A stretch of DNA of 64,000 nucleotides from JAPOXK01 sp965220315. GTDB lineage: Bacteria > Chloroflexota > Dehalococcoidia > Bin125. The stretch's first letter is position 1, and each line of letters opens with the position of its first letter. The DNA lies in the NCBI GenBank assembly GCA_965220315.1, contig CBDCPP010000002.1:310001-374000 (forward strand), written 5' to 3'. Below are positions 1 through 8,475 of this stretch, piece by piece. A program made the translations under genes and the position numbers. The notes beneath the pieces are model-generated. The model ran no database searches, was not told the origin of the DNA, and saw nothing but the letters and a program-made list of their open reading frames with translations.

Positions 1-144
1 GCGAATGGCCACGAGGTCCTCGCGCATGTGTCCGGCAAGATCCGCATGTACTTCATTCGGATCCTGCCTGGCGACCGTGTCCTCGTTGAACTTAGTGAGT
101 ACGATCTCACTCGCGGCCGCGTGACGTACCGCTTCAAGAGCTAG
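1..144 (+). CDS. infA: Translation initiation factor IF-1, C-terminal part
   Basis: The first 47 codons visible are the C-terminal two thirds of IF-1, the small OB-fold protein that binds the ribosomal A site during initiation. The match rests on the highly conserved stretch RILPGDRVLVEL followed by SEYDLTRGRVTYR. The frame starts at base 1 and stops at TAG 142-144; the beginning lies off the window. Only 18 bases separate it from rpsM. The small L36 gene (rpmJ), which usually sits between infA and rpsM, is therefore absent at this spot. Confidence 0.93.
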   Translation, partial: ANGHEVLAHVSGKIRMYFIRILPGDRVLVELSEYDLTRGRVTYRFKS

Positions 145-162
145 GCGAAGGAATCAGATCGC

Positions 163-543
163 ATGGCCCGCATCTCTGGCGTCGATATTCCTGACAACAA
201 GCGCGTTCCTTTCGCGTTGCAGTACATCCACGGCATCGGAGCGATGCGCGCTCGGGCGATTATGGACAAGACGCGCATCAATCCGGATGCACGTGTCCGC
301 GATCTCAGTGACGCTGAGTTAACTCGCATCCGCGAAGTGATCGACCGTGATTATCTCGTCGAGGGTGATCTACGGCGCGAAGTCCGGCAGAATGTTCAAC
401 GGCTCATCGACATTAATTGCTATCGTGGCCAACGCCACCGTCGGAATCTCCCAGCGCGTGGTCAGCGCACTAGGACCAACGCTCGCACACGCCGCGGCTC
501 TCGGAAGACCGTCGCCGGTCGCCGTAAGGCCATCAAAAAGTAG
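163..543 (+). CDS. rpsM: 30S ribosomal protein S13
   Basis: This 126-residue protein has the normal S13 length and opens with MARISGVDIPDNKRV, the classic S13 start. The helix-two-turn-helix part contains the family motif YIHGIG. The C-terminal third is the expected Arg/Lys-rich tail (RGQRTRTNARTRRGS) that reaches toward the P-site tRNA. S13 sits in the head of the small subunit and contacts the large subunit. It is the second gene of the + strand ribosomal/RNA polymerase operon, 9 bases before rpsK, and is expected to be co-transcribed with it. Confidence 0.97.
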   Translation: MARISGVDIPDNKRVPFALQYIHGIGAMRARAIMDKTRINPDARVRDLSDAELTRIREVIDRDYLVEGDLRREVRQNVQRLIDINCYRGQRHRRNLPARGQRTRTNARTRRGSRKTVAGRRKAIKK

Positions 544-552
544 GATTCGCGA

Positions 553-945
553 ATGGCAGATCGTAAGGCGAAACGGGGTCGGCGGCGTGAGCGCAAGAGT
601 GTGCCGCGGGGGCGCGCCTATATTCAGTCGACGTTCAACAACACCTTGATTACCTTGACAGACCCGCAAGGCAACACTCTTGCTTGGGGTAGCGCGGGCA
701 GTACCGGTACGAAAGGGTCGCGCAAGAGTACGCCCTACGCAGCCCAGCTCGCCGCAGAAGCGGCAGCGCGCAAGGCGATGGAGCATGGCATGCGGGAAGT
801 CGATGTCTATGTGAAGGGGCCGGGGAGCGGTCGTGAGGCTGCCGTGCGCGCTCTCCAGGCGGCTGGCCTTTCCTTGACCACGATTCGGGATCGCACCCCC
901 ATCCCGCACAATGGCTGTCGGCCGCCCAAGCGTCGGCGGGTCTAA
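553..945 (+). CDS. rpsK: 30S ribosomal protein S11
   Basis: The 130-residue product is a typical S11: a basic N-terminus (about residues 1-17, rich in Arg and Lys), the core STFNNTLITLTD, and the conserved C-terminal RDRTPIPHNGCRPPKRRRV. S11 lies on the platform of the 30S subunit near the mRNA exit and contacts the 16S 690 loop. The gene follows rpsM by 9 bases and precedes rpsD by 3, so all three are presumably translated from one message. Confidence 0.97.
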   Translation: MADRKAKRGRRRERKSVPRGRAYIQSTFNNTLITLTDPQGNTLAWGSAGSTGTKGSRKSTPYAAQLAAEAAARKAMEHGMREVDVYVKGPGSGREAAVRALQAAGLSLTTIRDRTPIPHNGCRPPKRRRV

Positions 946-948
946 GCG

Positions 949-1575
949 ATGGCACGCTACAACGGTCCCGTTTGTCGCCTTTGTCGCCGAAACGGAGAGA
1001 AGCTGTTCCTCAAGGGCGACCGCTGCTTTACGCCCAAGTGTGCCATTGAGCGGCGGCCAAACCCGCCGGGCCAGCGCTCTCCCCGCCGTCGCAAGGTTTC
1101 CGACCGCGGCCTCCAGCTGCGTGAAAAGCAGAAGGCTCGCCAAACCTATGGCGTCCTCGAGCGTCAGTTCCGCCGTCTCTATCAGGAGGCCTCGCGCCGC
1201 TCCGGCGTCACCGGCGAGAACCTCATGCAGCTATTGGAGCTGCGATTTGACAACGTCGTCTACCGGCTCGGCTTCGCCGAGTCGCGCGCGCAAGCGCGCC
1301 AACTCGTTCGGCACCGCCACATCACGCTCAACGGACGCATCACCAACGTACCGTCGGCGGAGCTCAAGATTGGTGACCGCGTTGGTTGGACGGAACGGGC
1401 TCGCAAGACGAACTTCTTCACGATGGTCAAAGAATGGCAGGGCGGGCGCGAGGTACCCGCCTGGCTTGCTGTCGATCCGGCAGCGCTTGAAGGCCAGGTC
1501 GTCGCTTTGCCCAGTCCAGACGAGATCGACGCGCGCTTCAACGATAGCGCCGTCGTCGAGTTCTATTCCCGTTAG
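949..1575 (+). CDS. rpsD: 30S ribosomal protein S4 (zinc-binding form)
   Basis: At 208 residues this is a full-length S4, a primary 16S rRNA binder that starts 30S assembly. Residues Cys9, Cys12, Cys26 and Cys31 form the zinc-finger pattern of the C+ type of S4, which many lineages have lost. The central S4 RNA-binding domain contains LELRFDNVVYRLGF and RQLVRHRHITLNG. The location between rpsK and rpoA is the usual order in Gram-positive-like bacteria and Chloroflexota. In many bacteria S4 represses its own operon, but no operator was identified here. Confidence 0.97.
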   Translation: MARYNGPVCRLCRRNGEKLFLKGDRCFTPKCAIERRPNPPGQRSPRRRKVSDRGLQLREKQKARQTYGVLERQFRRLYQEASRRSGVTGENLMQLLELRFDNVVYRLGFAESRAQARQLVRHRHITLNGRITNVPSAELKIGDRVGWTERARKTNFFTMVKEWQGGREVPAWLAVDPAALEGQVVALPSPDEIDARFNDSAVVEFYSR

Positions 1576-1596
1576 CCTATTGAGAGGAGCCACCTG

Positions 1597-2715
1597 GTGG
1601 TGATTTCGGAGCAAGAGCTCCCACGCCTTGAAATCGAGGAGTCGAGCGACACGTATGCGCGCATCGTCGCTGAGCCCTTTTCCCGTGGCTTCGGCACCAC
1701 GCTTGGTAACGCGCTGCGTCGCGTTCTCCTGAGTTCGCTTCCCGGCGCCGCCATCGTCTCCATCCGCATCGACCAGGTGCAGCACGAATTCTCGACCATC
1801 GCCCACATGAAGGAGGACACCACCGAGCTGCTCCTCAACATCCGTGGTATCCGCCTGCGCGCCCTCTCGGACCGCCCGGCCAAGTTATTCCTGGAGGTCT
1901 CCGGCGAGCGCACGATTACCGCTGGCGATCTGGAGGTACCGGGCGATTACGAGATCGTGAACCCGGATCACTACCTCGCCACCCTGGATGCGCCGGACGC
2001 GGTGCTGACAGCCACGTTCGATGTCGCGCAAGGCACTGGCTACGTGCCCTCCGTCGAAAGCGACGACCTCCCCATTGGAGTCATTCCGCTGGATGCGATT
2101 TTCACCCCTGTCTCCAAGGTCAATTACACCGTCCAACCAACGCGCGTCGGCCAGCAAAGTGACTTTGACCGCCTGCTTCTCGAAGTCTGGACCGACGGCA
2201 CGCTCAGCGGCACGGACGCGATACGTCGGGCCGCTGAGATCCTCCAGCACGAGATGAGTCTGTTCGTGCACCTCGGTGTACCGCCTCGTAGCGTCGAGAG
2301 CACTATCGTCGACACACTGGGTCTCGCACCCGAGCGCTACAACACTTCGATCGAAGAGCTGAGCCTTTCCGTGCGTGCATACAATTGTCTCAAGCGCAGC
2401 GGCCTCATGACGGTGGGCCAGATACTGGAGAAAAGCGACGAAGAGCTTCTCGCTCTCCGCAACTTCGGCGACAAATCGTTCTATGAATTGATGGATCGCC
2501 TGCGCGAACTCGGCTTTGTGTCGGAAGACGATCCCCGGGGCCGGCGACCTGAGATCGCCGGCACTCACCTCGATTCGTACTTCTCGTTGGACCATGCTTC
2601 GTCCTTCGAAGACGGCGAGGATGAGGAGAATGAGGAGATCAGCTCTCTCGGCAGCGCTTTGTTAGACGCGCTTCGCGAGGCTGGCCAAGACGCCGAGTCA
2701 ATCTCCAATAATTAG
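1597..2715 (+). CDS. rpoA: DNA-directed RNA polymerase subunit alpha
   Basis: The 372-residue alpha subunit has an N-terminal assembly domain (about 1-235, with EPFSRGFGTTLGNALRRVLLSS). A C-terminal domain (about 250-310) contains the helix-hairpin-helix NCLKRSGLMTVGQIL and ALRNFGDKSFYEL that bind UP elements and activators. An extra acidic tail of roughly 60 residues follows (FEDGEDEENEE); most alphas end soon after the CTD. Two adjacent GTG codons at 1597 and 1600 could both start translation, with GAGAGG about 10 bases upstream. rplQ follows after 31 bases. Confidence 0.97.
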   Translation: MVISEQELPRLEIEESSDTYARIVAEPFSRGFGTTLGNALRRVLLSSLPGAAIVSIRIDQVQHEFSTIAHMKEDTTELLLNIRGIRLRALSDRPAKLFLEVSGERTITAGDLEVPGDYEIVNPDHYLATLDAPDAVLTATFDVAQGTGYVPSVESDDLPIGVIPLDAIFTPVSKVNYTVQPTRVGQQSDFDRLLLEVWTDGTLSGTDAIRRAAEILQHEMSLFVHLGVPPRSVESTIVDTLGLAPERYNTSIEELSLSVRAYNCLKRSGLMTVGQILEKSDEELLALRNFGDKSFYELMDRLRELGFVSEDDPRGRRPEIAGTHLDSYFSLDHASSFEDGEDEENEEISSLGSALLDALREAGQDAESISNN

Positions 2716-2746
2716 TTACACGCCACCGGAGAAGTAGGAGCCTTCG

Positions 2747-3373
2747 ATGCGACACCGCAAGTCCGGCCGTGCCCTAGGCCGTACCGTCTCGCATCGGAAA
2801 GCTCTGACGCGTAATCAGGTGACCGACCTAATACGCTACGGGCGCCTTGTCACCACGGAGGCAAAGGCAAAAGAACTCCGCTCTGCGGCCGAACGCGCGA
2901 TCACACTGGGAAAACGCGGTGACCTCCATGCCCGTCGCCAAGCCAGTGCACTCATGACGGACCGTCGCGTCCTTCGCCATCTCTTCGAGACGCTCGGGCC
3001 TACGTACCGGGAGCGTCGCGGCGGCTACACGCGGATTACCAAGCTCGGCCCTCGTCTCGGAGACGGTGCTGAGATGGCGCAGATTGAGCTTGTGGCGGAG
3101 GTTGGGCTCGACGATCAGGCTGTCGAAACGGCCGTCGCTGAATCTGTGCCGGAACTTATCCAGGACAGCACGGTCTCCTCTCCCGCCACGACGGAAGAAG
3201 CTCGCGTTGTCGCTGATCCTGTGGACGAGAAGTCTTCGGACGGGGAAGACGCGGCCGGTGCTGGCGAATTGGAGGAAGCTGCTGCGCCCCTGCGCACAAC
3301 CGAAGTCTCCACAGAAGACGATGCTCCCTCCGTCGAGGATCCAGCCGAGGCTTCTGCTGACGACAAGGTGTAA
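2747..3373 (+). CDS. rplQ: 50S ribosomal protein L17 with long acidic C-terminal extension
   Basis: Residues 1 to about 115 are a standard L17 (MRHRKSGRALGRTVSHRKAL at the start, GYTRITKLGPRLGDGAEMAQIEL at the end of the core). L17 sits near the peptide exit tunnel. The family normally ends around here at 115-130 residues. This protein continues for about 90 more residues rich in Glu, Asp, Ala, Ser and Val, with no recognisable domain and probably disordered. The same acidic-tail trend is seen in the preceding rpoA. The reading frame is clean, so the tail is not an obvious frameshift product. Confidence 0.95.
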   Translation: MRHRKSGRALGRTVSHRKALTRNQVTDLIRYGRLVTTEAKAKELRSAAERAITLGKRGDLHARRQASALMTDRRVLRHLFETLGPTYRERRGGYTRITKLGPRLGDGAEMAQIELVAEVGLDDQAVETAVAESVPELIQDSTVSSPATTEEARVVADPVDEKSSDGEDAAGAGELEEAAAPLRTTEVSTEDDAPSVEDPAEASADDKV

Positions 3374-3379
3374 CTTGCC

Positions 3380-4198
3380 GTGGCCGGCTTGGCCCGGCGG
3401 GTCGCGCTCTTGCTCCAGTATGACGGAGGCAGCTTCGCAGGCTCGCAGCGCCAAGCCACCCACCCCTCCGTTCAGGAAGCGCTTGAAGATGCGGTCGCCG
3501 CGCTGACAGGCGCGCCCGCCCGCTGCGACTTCGCCGGGCGCACAGATGCTGGCGTGCACGCGCTAGGACAGGTCGCCGCCTTCACTACCCTTTCGAACAT
3601 CCCCATCAATCATTGGGTCCGCGGCCTGAACCACTTCCTGTCCGCTGATGTCGCTGTCCAAGCGGCGCGGGAAGTCCCTGCGGACTTCGATCCACGCCGC
3701 GCCGCCCTCAACCGCACCTACCACTACCGGGTGCATCTGGCCGCCGAGCGGCAACCGCTTTGGGAGCGCGCTGCCTGGGTTCTCCCGAGGCCGTTCGATC
3801 TAGAGGCCATGCGCCGTGTCCTCACGGCCCTTGAAGGCGAACATGATTTTGCGTCCTTTGCAGGGCGCACTGATGGCGCTGGCACAGTTCGCACCTTGCA
3901 GAAAGCTTGCCTTCACGCCACCGTTAACGGGCTGGAGTTCAGGTTTCAAGCTCCGAGTTTCCTGCCTCACCAGGTGCGTCACACAGTTGGGCAGGTGATA
4001 GCCATTGGTCGGGGAAGTGCCTGCTCTAACGTAGTCGAGGAGTTACTCGCGCGACCCTGCACTGGTGCTGCTGGGCCCGTCGCGCCGCCTCACGGGTTGT
4101 ATCTTATGCGAGTTCGCTACGAGTTGGCGGCCTTGCGAGGCTGGGAGACGCTTTCGGGATGGGAAGAGAATGAAGACATTCGTTGGACGGCAGACTGA
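3380..4198 (+). CDS. truA: tRNA pseudouridine(38-40) synthase TruA
   Basis: This 272-residue enzyme converts uridines 38-40 in the tRNA anticodon arm to pseudouridine. The catalytic Asp is in the family motif GRTDAGVHALGQVA (about residue 58). Other TruA blocks include LLLQYDGGSFAG near the start and FLPHQVRHTVGQVIAIG toward the end. It begins with GTG 6 bases after rplQ, and its last 29 bases overlap the start of rplM, implying translational coupling. truA next to rplQ/rplM/rpsI is a common arrangement. Confidence 0.95.
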   Translation: MAGLARRVALLLQYDGGSFAGSQRQATHPSVQEALEDAVAALTGAPARCDFAGRTDAGVHALGQVAAFTTLSNIPINHWVRGLNHFLSADVAVQAAREVPADFDPRRAALNRTYHYRVHLAAERQPLWERAAWVLPRPFDLEAMRRVLTALEGEHDFASFAGRTDGAGTVRTLQKACLHATVNGLEFRFQAPSFLPHQVRHTVGQVIAIGRGSACSNVVEELLARPCTGAAGPVAPPHGLYLMRVRYELAALRGWETLSGWEENEDIRWTAD

Positions 4199-4631
4199 TG
4201 TCGAGCACCGCTGGCATGTCATCGACGCCGCTGGCCGCCCGCTCGGCCGCGTTGCCACCGAAGTGGCGACGCTCTTGCGTGGGAAGCACAAGCCCACCTT
4301 TTCGCCCTTTGCAGATGTTGGCGACTATGTGGTCGTGATTAACGCGGATCGTGTCGAGGTAACGGGACGGAAACGCGAGAGCAAATTTTACCACTCGCAC
4401 TCGGGATATCCCGGCGGCCTGCATAGCGTCAACCTCGGCCAACTGCTTACATCGCGGCCTGAGCGCGTGATTGAGAAAGCCGTACGCGGTATGCTTCCGA
4501 AGTCGCGGCTCGGACGCAAACAGTTCACCCATCTGCGCGTCTATCGCGGTGCCGATCATCCGCATGGAGGTCAGGTCACCGCCACGCGTACGACCGGTAG
4601 TCCGGCCCAGGCCTCGGGAGACACGGCATGA
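4170..4631 (+). CDS. rplM: 50S ribosomal protein L13
   Basis: The 153-residue protein starts MKTFVGRQTDVEHRWHVIDA, the usual L13 start, and contains the core blocks GRVATEVATLLRGKHKPTF and RGMLPKSRLGRKQ. A longer reading frame runs upstream, but the ATG at 4170 gives the family's normal N-terminus and lies inside the end of truA (GGGAAGAG upstream serves as ribosome binding site). L13 is an early assembly protein of the 50S subunit. The TGA stop overlaps the ATG of rpsI (ATGA), the typical L13-S9 pairing. Confidence 0.96.
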   Translation: MKTFVGRQTDVEHRWHVIDAAGRPLGRVATEVATLLRGKHKPTFSPFADVGDYVVVINADRVEVTGRKRESKFYHSHSGYPGGLHSVNLGQLLTSRPERVIEKAVRGMLPKSRLGRKQFTHLRVYRGADHPHGGQVTATRTTGSPAQASGDTA

Positions 4632-5038
4632 TCGCAACATCCACTGGTGGTTCTACTTACTACTACGGCACCGGCCGCCGCAAGAGTGCAATTGCCCGTG
4701 TGCGGTTGTACCCGGGTCAAGGCGCTGTGGTCGTTAACGGCAAGCCGGCAGAAGAGATGTTCATGCGTGATCATCATCGCAAGCTCTTGGACAAACCGTT
4801 CATCGTGACTGGAACGCAGGGGAAGTTCAGCGCGCAGATCAAGTGCACGGGAGGCGGTGTCTCGGGCTGGGCAGGCGCCATTCAGCACGGGATCACGCGC
4901 GCGCTTATCAGCGCCGGTCCTACGTACCGTCCCGCGCTGAAGCGCGCCGGGCTGCTCACGCGCGACGCGCGCGTGAAAGAGCGTAAAAAGTACGGGCTCA
5001 AGCGCGCTCGCAAGGCGCCGCAGTACACCAAGCGCTAG
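4628..5038 (+). CDS. rpsI: 30S ribosomal protein S9
   Basis: A 136-residue S9 with the conserved YYGTGRRKSAIARVRLYPG near the start, GGGVSGWAGAIQHGITRAL in the middle and the C-terminal RKAPQYTKR. The final basic residues of S9 reach the P-site tRNA. It starts in an ATGA overlap with rplM. It is the last gene of the ribosomal block and ends 21 bases from the convergent stop of metK. Confidence 0.96.
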   Translation: MIATSTGGSTYYYGTGRRKSAIARVRLYPGQGAVVVNGKPAEEMFMRDHHRKLLDKPFIVTGTQGKFSAQIKCTGGGVSGWAGAIQHGITRALISAGPTYRPALKRAGLLTRDARVKERKKYGLKRARKAPQYTKR

Positions 5039-5059
5039 GGATCGTCGAAGGCAGTAGGG

Positions 5060-6271
5060 CTAGCGGCCTGCCGCCCCCCGCAGCGGTTCGGCCGGCTTCG
5101 TCTGCTCCCACGGCAGTTCCAGATCGTCCCGACCGAAGTGGCCGTACGTTGCAGTTTGGCGGTAGATCGGCCGTAGCAACCCGAGCGATTCCACGATCGC
5201 GCCCGGCCGGAGATCGAAGAGTTCTTGTACGAGGACACCCAGACGCTCCTCTTCGATCATCGCCGTCCCGAACGTCTCGACTGACACGGAGATAGGCTTC
5301 GCGACGCCGATCGCGTAGGACAACTGCACTTCCACTCGCTCCGCCAAGCCTGCAGCTACGATGCACTTCGCCACCCAGCGCGCCGCGTACGCACCGGATC
5401 GGTCTACCTTCGACGGATCCTTGCCGGAGAACGCTCCGCCGCCGTGCCGAGCTACCCCTCCGTACGTGTCGACGATGATCTTACGTCCGGTGAGGCCAGC
5501 ATCTCCTTTTGGCCCACCCACCACGAATCGCCCCGATGGGTTGATGTACCGTGCTGTTTTCTCATCCATCATGTCTGCCGGGATCACTGCCTCGATCACG
5601 TGCCGCTGAATGTCCTCGCGGATCTGCGCCAACGCGATGTCGTCTGCGTGCTGCGTCGACACAACGACTGCTGCCACCCGTTTGGGCGCGCCGTATGCGT
5701 ACTCCACCGTCACTTGGGCTTTTCCGTCTGGACGGAGGTAGGGCAGCTCGCCATTGTGGCGCACCGTCGCGAGCCGTCGCGTAAGCCCGTGCGCGAGTGA
5801 GATCGTGAGCGGCATGAACTCCGGCGTTTCATGGCACGCGAAGCCGATCATCATGCCCTGGTCGCCCGCGCCCTGCAGGTCGAAGCGGTCAGTGTTTGCT
5901 TCCGCCTCACGTAACTCCAGCGACCGGTCCACACTTTCCTTGATGTCCGGGGATTGCTGCCCAAGCGCGACTTTGATACGGCAACTTTGCGCGTCGAAGC
6001 CGATCGTCGAGTCGGTGTAGCCGATCTCCTCGATCACACTTCGCACGATCGCTTCAACGTCGAGTTGCGCTTGGGTCGTGATTTCGCCGAATACCATCAC
6101 CAGATCCCTCGCCACCGCCGCCTCGCAAGCCACCCGCGATTTCCGATCGGCTGCCAAGCAGGCGTCCAACACTGCGTCCGAGATCTGATCGCAGATCTTA
6201 TCTGGGTGTCCCTCGGTCACCGACTCCGACGTCAGCAGTAAGGACGGGGCAGATTGGAAGCTAGTCGGCAT
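5060..6271 (-). CDS. metK: S-adenosylmethionine synthetase
   Basis: The 403-residue enzyme makes SAM from methionine and ATP. Clear motifs are TSESVTEGHPDKICDQISD at the N-terminus, GAGDQGMMIGFA (methionine-binding loop) and GGGAFSGKDPSKVDRSGAYAAR (P-loop-like). It is the last gene of the - strand SAM-cycle operon, 22 bases after ahcY. That operon is headed by a SAM-I riboswitch upstream of mtnA, so SAM is expected to repress its own synthesis. The enzyme is complete and shows no anomalies. Confidence 0.96.
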   Translation of the reverse strand: MPTSFQSAPSLLLTSESVTEGHPDKICDQISDAVLDACLAADRKSRVACEAAVARDLVMVFGEITTQAQLDVEAIVRSVIEEIGYTDSTIGFDAQSCRIKVALGQQSPDIKESVDRSLELREAEANTDRFDLQGAGDQGMMIGFACHETPEFMPLTISLAHGLTRRLATVRHNGELPYLRPDGKAQVTVEYAYGAPKRVAAVVVSTQHADDIALAQIREDIQRHVIEAVIPADMMDEKTARYINPSGRFVVGGPKGDAGLTGRKIIVDTYGGVARHGGGAFSGKDPSKVDRSGAYAARWVAKCIVAAGLAERVEVQLSYAIGVAKPISVSVETFGTAMIEEERLGVLVQELFDLRPGAIVESLGLLRPIYRQTATYGHFGRDDLELPWEQTKPAEPLRGAAGR

Positions 6272-6293
6272 GTTCGTCTCCCTCTGCCGGCGC

Positions 6294-7574
6294 CTACGTG
6301 CCCGAGTCCCAGGAGTGCAGGTAACGTTCCTGTTCTTTGGTTAGTCGGTCGATGGAAACTCCCATCGACTCCAGCTTGAGTCGGGCGATGGCCTGGTCGA
6401 TCGCGCGCGGCACGGGAAGCACCGAGGGTGCCGGGCGCGGATCGGCTTGCATCAGATACTCCACGGCGAGCGCTTGGTTCGCGAAGCTCATGTCCATCAC
6501 GCTCGCAGGATGACCCTCCGCCGCGCCCAGGTTCACCAGGCGTCCCTCCGCTAAGAGATAAAGCTGCCGTCCGTCGTTCAGGTGGTACTCCTCGACGTAG
6601 GGACGGACCTTCCGCGACGGCTTGGCCATCGCGGCGAGCGTTTGCAGGTTGATCTCGTGGTTGAAGTGGCCGCTGTTCGCCAAGATAGCTCCGTCTTTCA
6701 TCGCCTCGATCGCGGCCTTGTCGATGACATGCTTGTCGCCTGTCACGGTGACGAACAGGTCCCCGATCGGCGCCGCCTCCACGAGGGGCCGCACCTCGAA
6801 GCCGTCCATCAGCGCCTCGAGCGCCCGCAGCGGATCGACCTCCGTGACCACGACTCGCGCCCCCAATCCCCGCCCGCGCGACGCGACGCCTCGTCCGCAC
6901 CAGCCATAGCCACACACCACCAGCACTTTCCCTGCCAGGAGCACATTCGTCGCTCGAATCACGCCGTCCAACGTGCTCTGCCCGGTGCCGTAGCGGTTGT
7001 CGAACAGGTGCTTCGTGTCGGCATCATTTACCGCGATGATCGGATAGGCCAGGGCGCCATCGGCCGCGAGCGCCCGCAGCCGAATCACGCCGGTGGTCGT
7101 TTCCTCGGTGCCGCCGATCACCGTTGCCAGTGATTCGCGGCGCTTGCTGTGCAGTGTCGCAACCAGATCCGCGCCGTCGTCCAGCGTCATTTGGGGCGCC
7201 GCGTCGAGCACGGCGTTGATGTGTTCGTAGTACGTTGCGTCGTCTTCGCCCTTCACCGCATACACGGAGATGCCGTGCTCTTCCACCAGCGCCGCGGCGA
7301 CATCGTCCTGTGTTGAGAGAGGGTTGCTCGCGCAGAGGTGAATTTCCGCCCCGCCCGCCTGTAACGTGATCGCCAGGTTTGCTGTCTCGGCAGTTACGTG
7401 AAGGCACGCGCCTATCCGCAGCGCTGCCAGCGGACGCTCGCGCGTGAACCGCTCCTGGATCTGGCGTAACACCGGCATTTCGCGCGCTGCCCACTGCACA
7501 CGGCGTTTTCCTGTTTCCGCCAGTTGCGCGTCGGCGATCGCCGACGCGGTTCGAGACAAATTGTGGTCGTTCAT
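6294..7574 (-). CDS. ahcY: Adenosylhomocysteinase (S-adenosylhomocysteine hydrolase)
   Basis: The enzyme reversibly cleaves SAH, the by-product of SAM-dependent methylation, to homocysteine and adenosine using bound NAD. Motifs include DDGADLVATLH, the NAD-binding glycine-rich loop GKVLVVCGYGWCGRG and ANSGHFNHEI. The open frame extends to 7622, but the ATG at 7574 is preferred. It has GAGGAAG a few bases upstream, gives a normal 426-residue protein, and avoids overlap with the GNAT gene ending at 7585. It lies between the GNAT gene and metK in the riboswitch-headed operon. Confidence 0.95.
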   Translation of the reverse strand: MNDHNLSRTASAIADAQLAETGKRRVQWAAREMPVLRQIQERFTRERPLAALRIGACLHVTAETANLAITLQAGGAEIHLCASNPLSTQDDVAAALVEEHGISVYAVKGEDDATYYEHINAVLDAAPQMTLDDGADLVATLHSKRRESLATVIGGTEETTTGVIRLRALAADGALAYPIIAVNDADTKHLFDNRYGTGQSTLDGVIRATNVLLAGKVLVVCGYGWCGRGVASRGRGLGARVVVTEVDPLRALEALMDGFEVRPLVEAAPIGDLFVTVTGDKHVIDKAAIEAMKDGAILANSGHFNHEINLQTLAAMAKPSRKVRPYVEEYHLNDGRQLYLLAEGRLVNLGAAEGHPASVMDMSFANQALAVEYLMQADPRPAPSVLPVPRAIDQAIARLKLESMGVSIDRLTKEQERYLHSWDSGT

Positions 7575-7584
7575 CCGCTCTTCC

Positions 7585-8475
7585 TCAGCGCCAAACGAGT
7601 TCTGCGCCGTGCTTGTGGCCATGGAGCCTCGCCATCAGCCGACGTATCCCCCCGCCGACACTACTGGCTCGACGCCACGCGGCCGCCTCGACGATCTCAC
7701 CCACCGCTCGGAAGCCCAGCGCTTCGTATGCCTTCACCGCTGGCGCATTCGTGGGATCCATCGAGAGAACGATGTCATCACAGTGTTGCAACAGCGCCGC
7801 CACCACGGCGCTCGTCGTCTCGGTCGCCAGTCCCCGGCCTCGGTATTTCGGGTGGGTGAACACGTTGCCGACCACGGCGATCCCGTAGGTCGGGCTGATC
7901 GCGTGCGTGCCTGCCGCCGCCACGAGCCGTCCCGCATCGACGACGCCGTAGTAGCAACCGCCGTCGATGTGCTGTGCGCGATAAGAAGTCGGCGCACCTT
8001 CACTGCCGTAGAGTTGGTTCAATGCGCGGACTTGATTGCCGTGCAGGCGAACCGCTTGGTTTTCTTTGGCTGTGAACGTCGCCGCGGTCAGGTGCATCCG
8101 CCACATGATCCGGTGCTCCGCGATGTAGTAGGCCTCCTCAAGCCCGGGTAGATGCTCGGGGTCGGCGGTCGCGAACGTTTGATGTGGCCCGGGATGCACC
8201 GACAAGATCGCCGTCACTGCGTCGCTCGGGCCCAGTACGACGGTGGCGTCGCCCAGGCCTGCCCGCGAATGACAAACGACGGCCGTGCCCTCGGGTGTCG
8301 TGTTGCTCCAGTATTCCGCGCGCGGGAACGCGTCCGGCTCCAGTTGAGCGAGGGCGTAAGCCGCGAAGAGCCGCTTCCGGTTCAGCAGTGCCGCGATGGC
8401 GGCAGGCTCGCGCTCTCGCGCGATCAAATAGGCTTGCCGATCTAGGCTTGCACGAAGCTGGAACGCGTCGGTCAT
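7585..8475 (-). CDS. GNAT-family N-acetyltransferase, unknown substrate
   Basis: This 296-residue protein has a C-terminal GNAT fold (about 160-265). The acetyl-CoA pyrophosphate-binding motif appears as VFTHPKYRGRGLATETTSAVV, and NAPAVKAYEALGFRAVGEIVE is the typical last part of the fold. The N-terminal half (1-150) looks like the extra domain of two-domain GNATs. Its start overlaps the mtnP stop (ATGA), and ahcY starts 10 bases after it, so it is a firm member of the SAM-cycle operon. The substrate cannot be read from the sequence. The context suggests an amine or thio-adenosine-related metabolite, which is inference only. Confidence 0.8.
   Translation of the reverse strand: MTDAFQLRASLDRQAYLIAREREPAAIAALLNRKRLFAAYALAQLEPDAFPRAEYWSNTTPEGTAVVCHSRAGLGDATVVLGPSDAVTAILSVHPGPHQTFATADPEHLPGLEEAYYIAEHRIMWRMHLTAATFTAKENQAVRLHGNQVRALNQLYGSEGAPTSYRAQHIDGGCYYGVVDAGRLVAAAGTHAISPTYGIAVVGNVFTHPKYRGRGLATETTSAVVAALLQHCDDIVLSMDPTNAPAVKAYEALGFRAVGEIVEAAAWRRASSVGGGIRRLMARLHGHKHGAELVWR

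Noticed and set aside
370..1143. A 257-codon - strand frame across rpsM/rpsK/rpsD
   Set aside because: It is antisense to three certain ribosomal protein genes and has no recognisable motif; GC-rich DNA produces such frames often.
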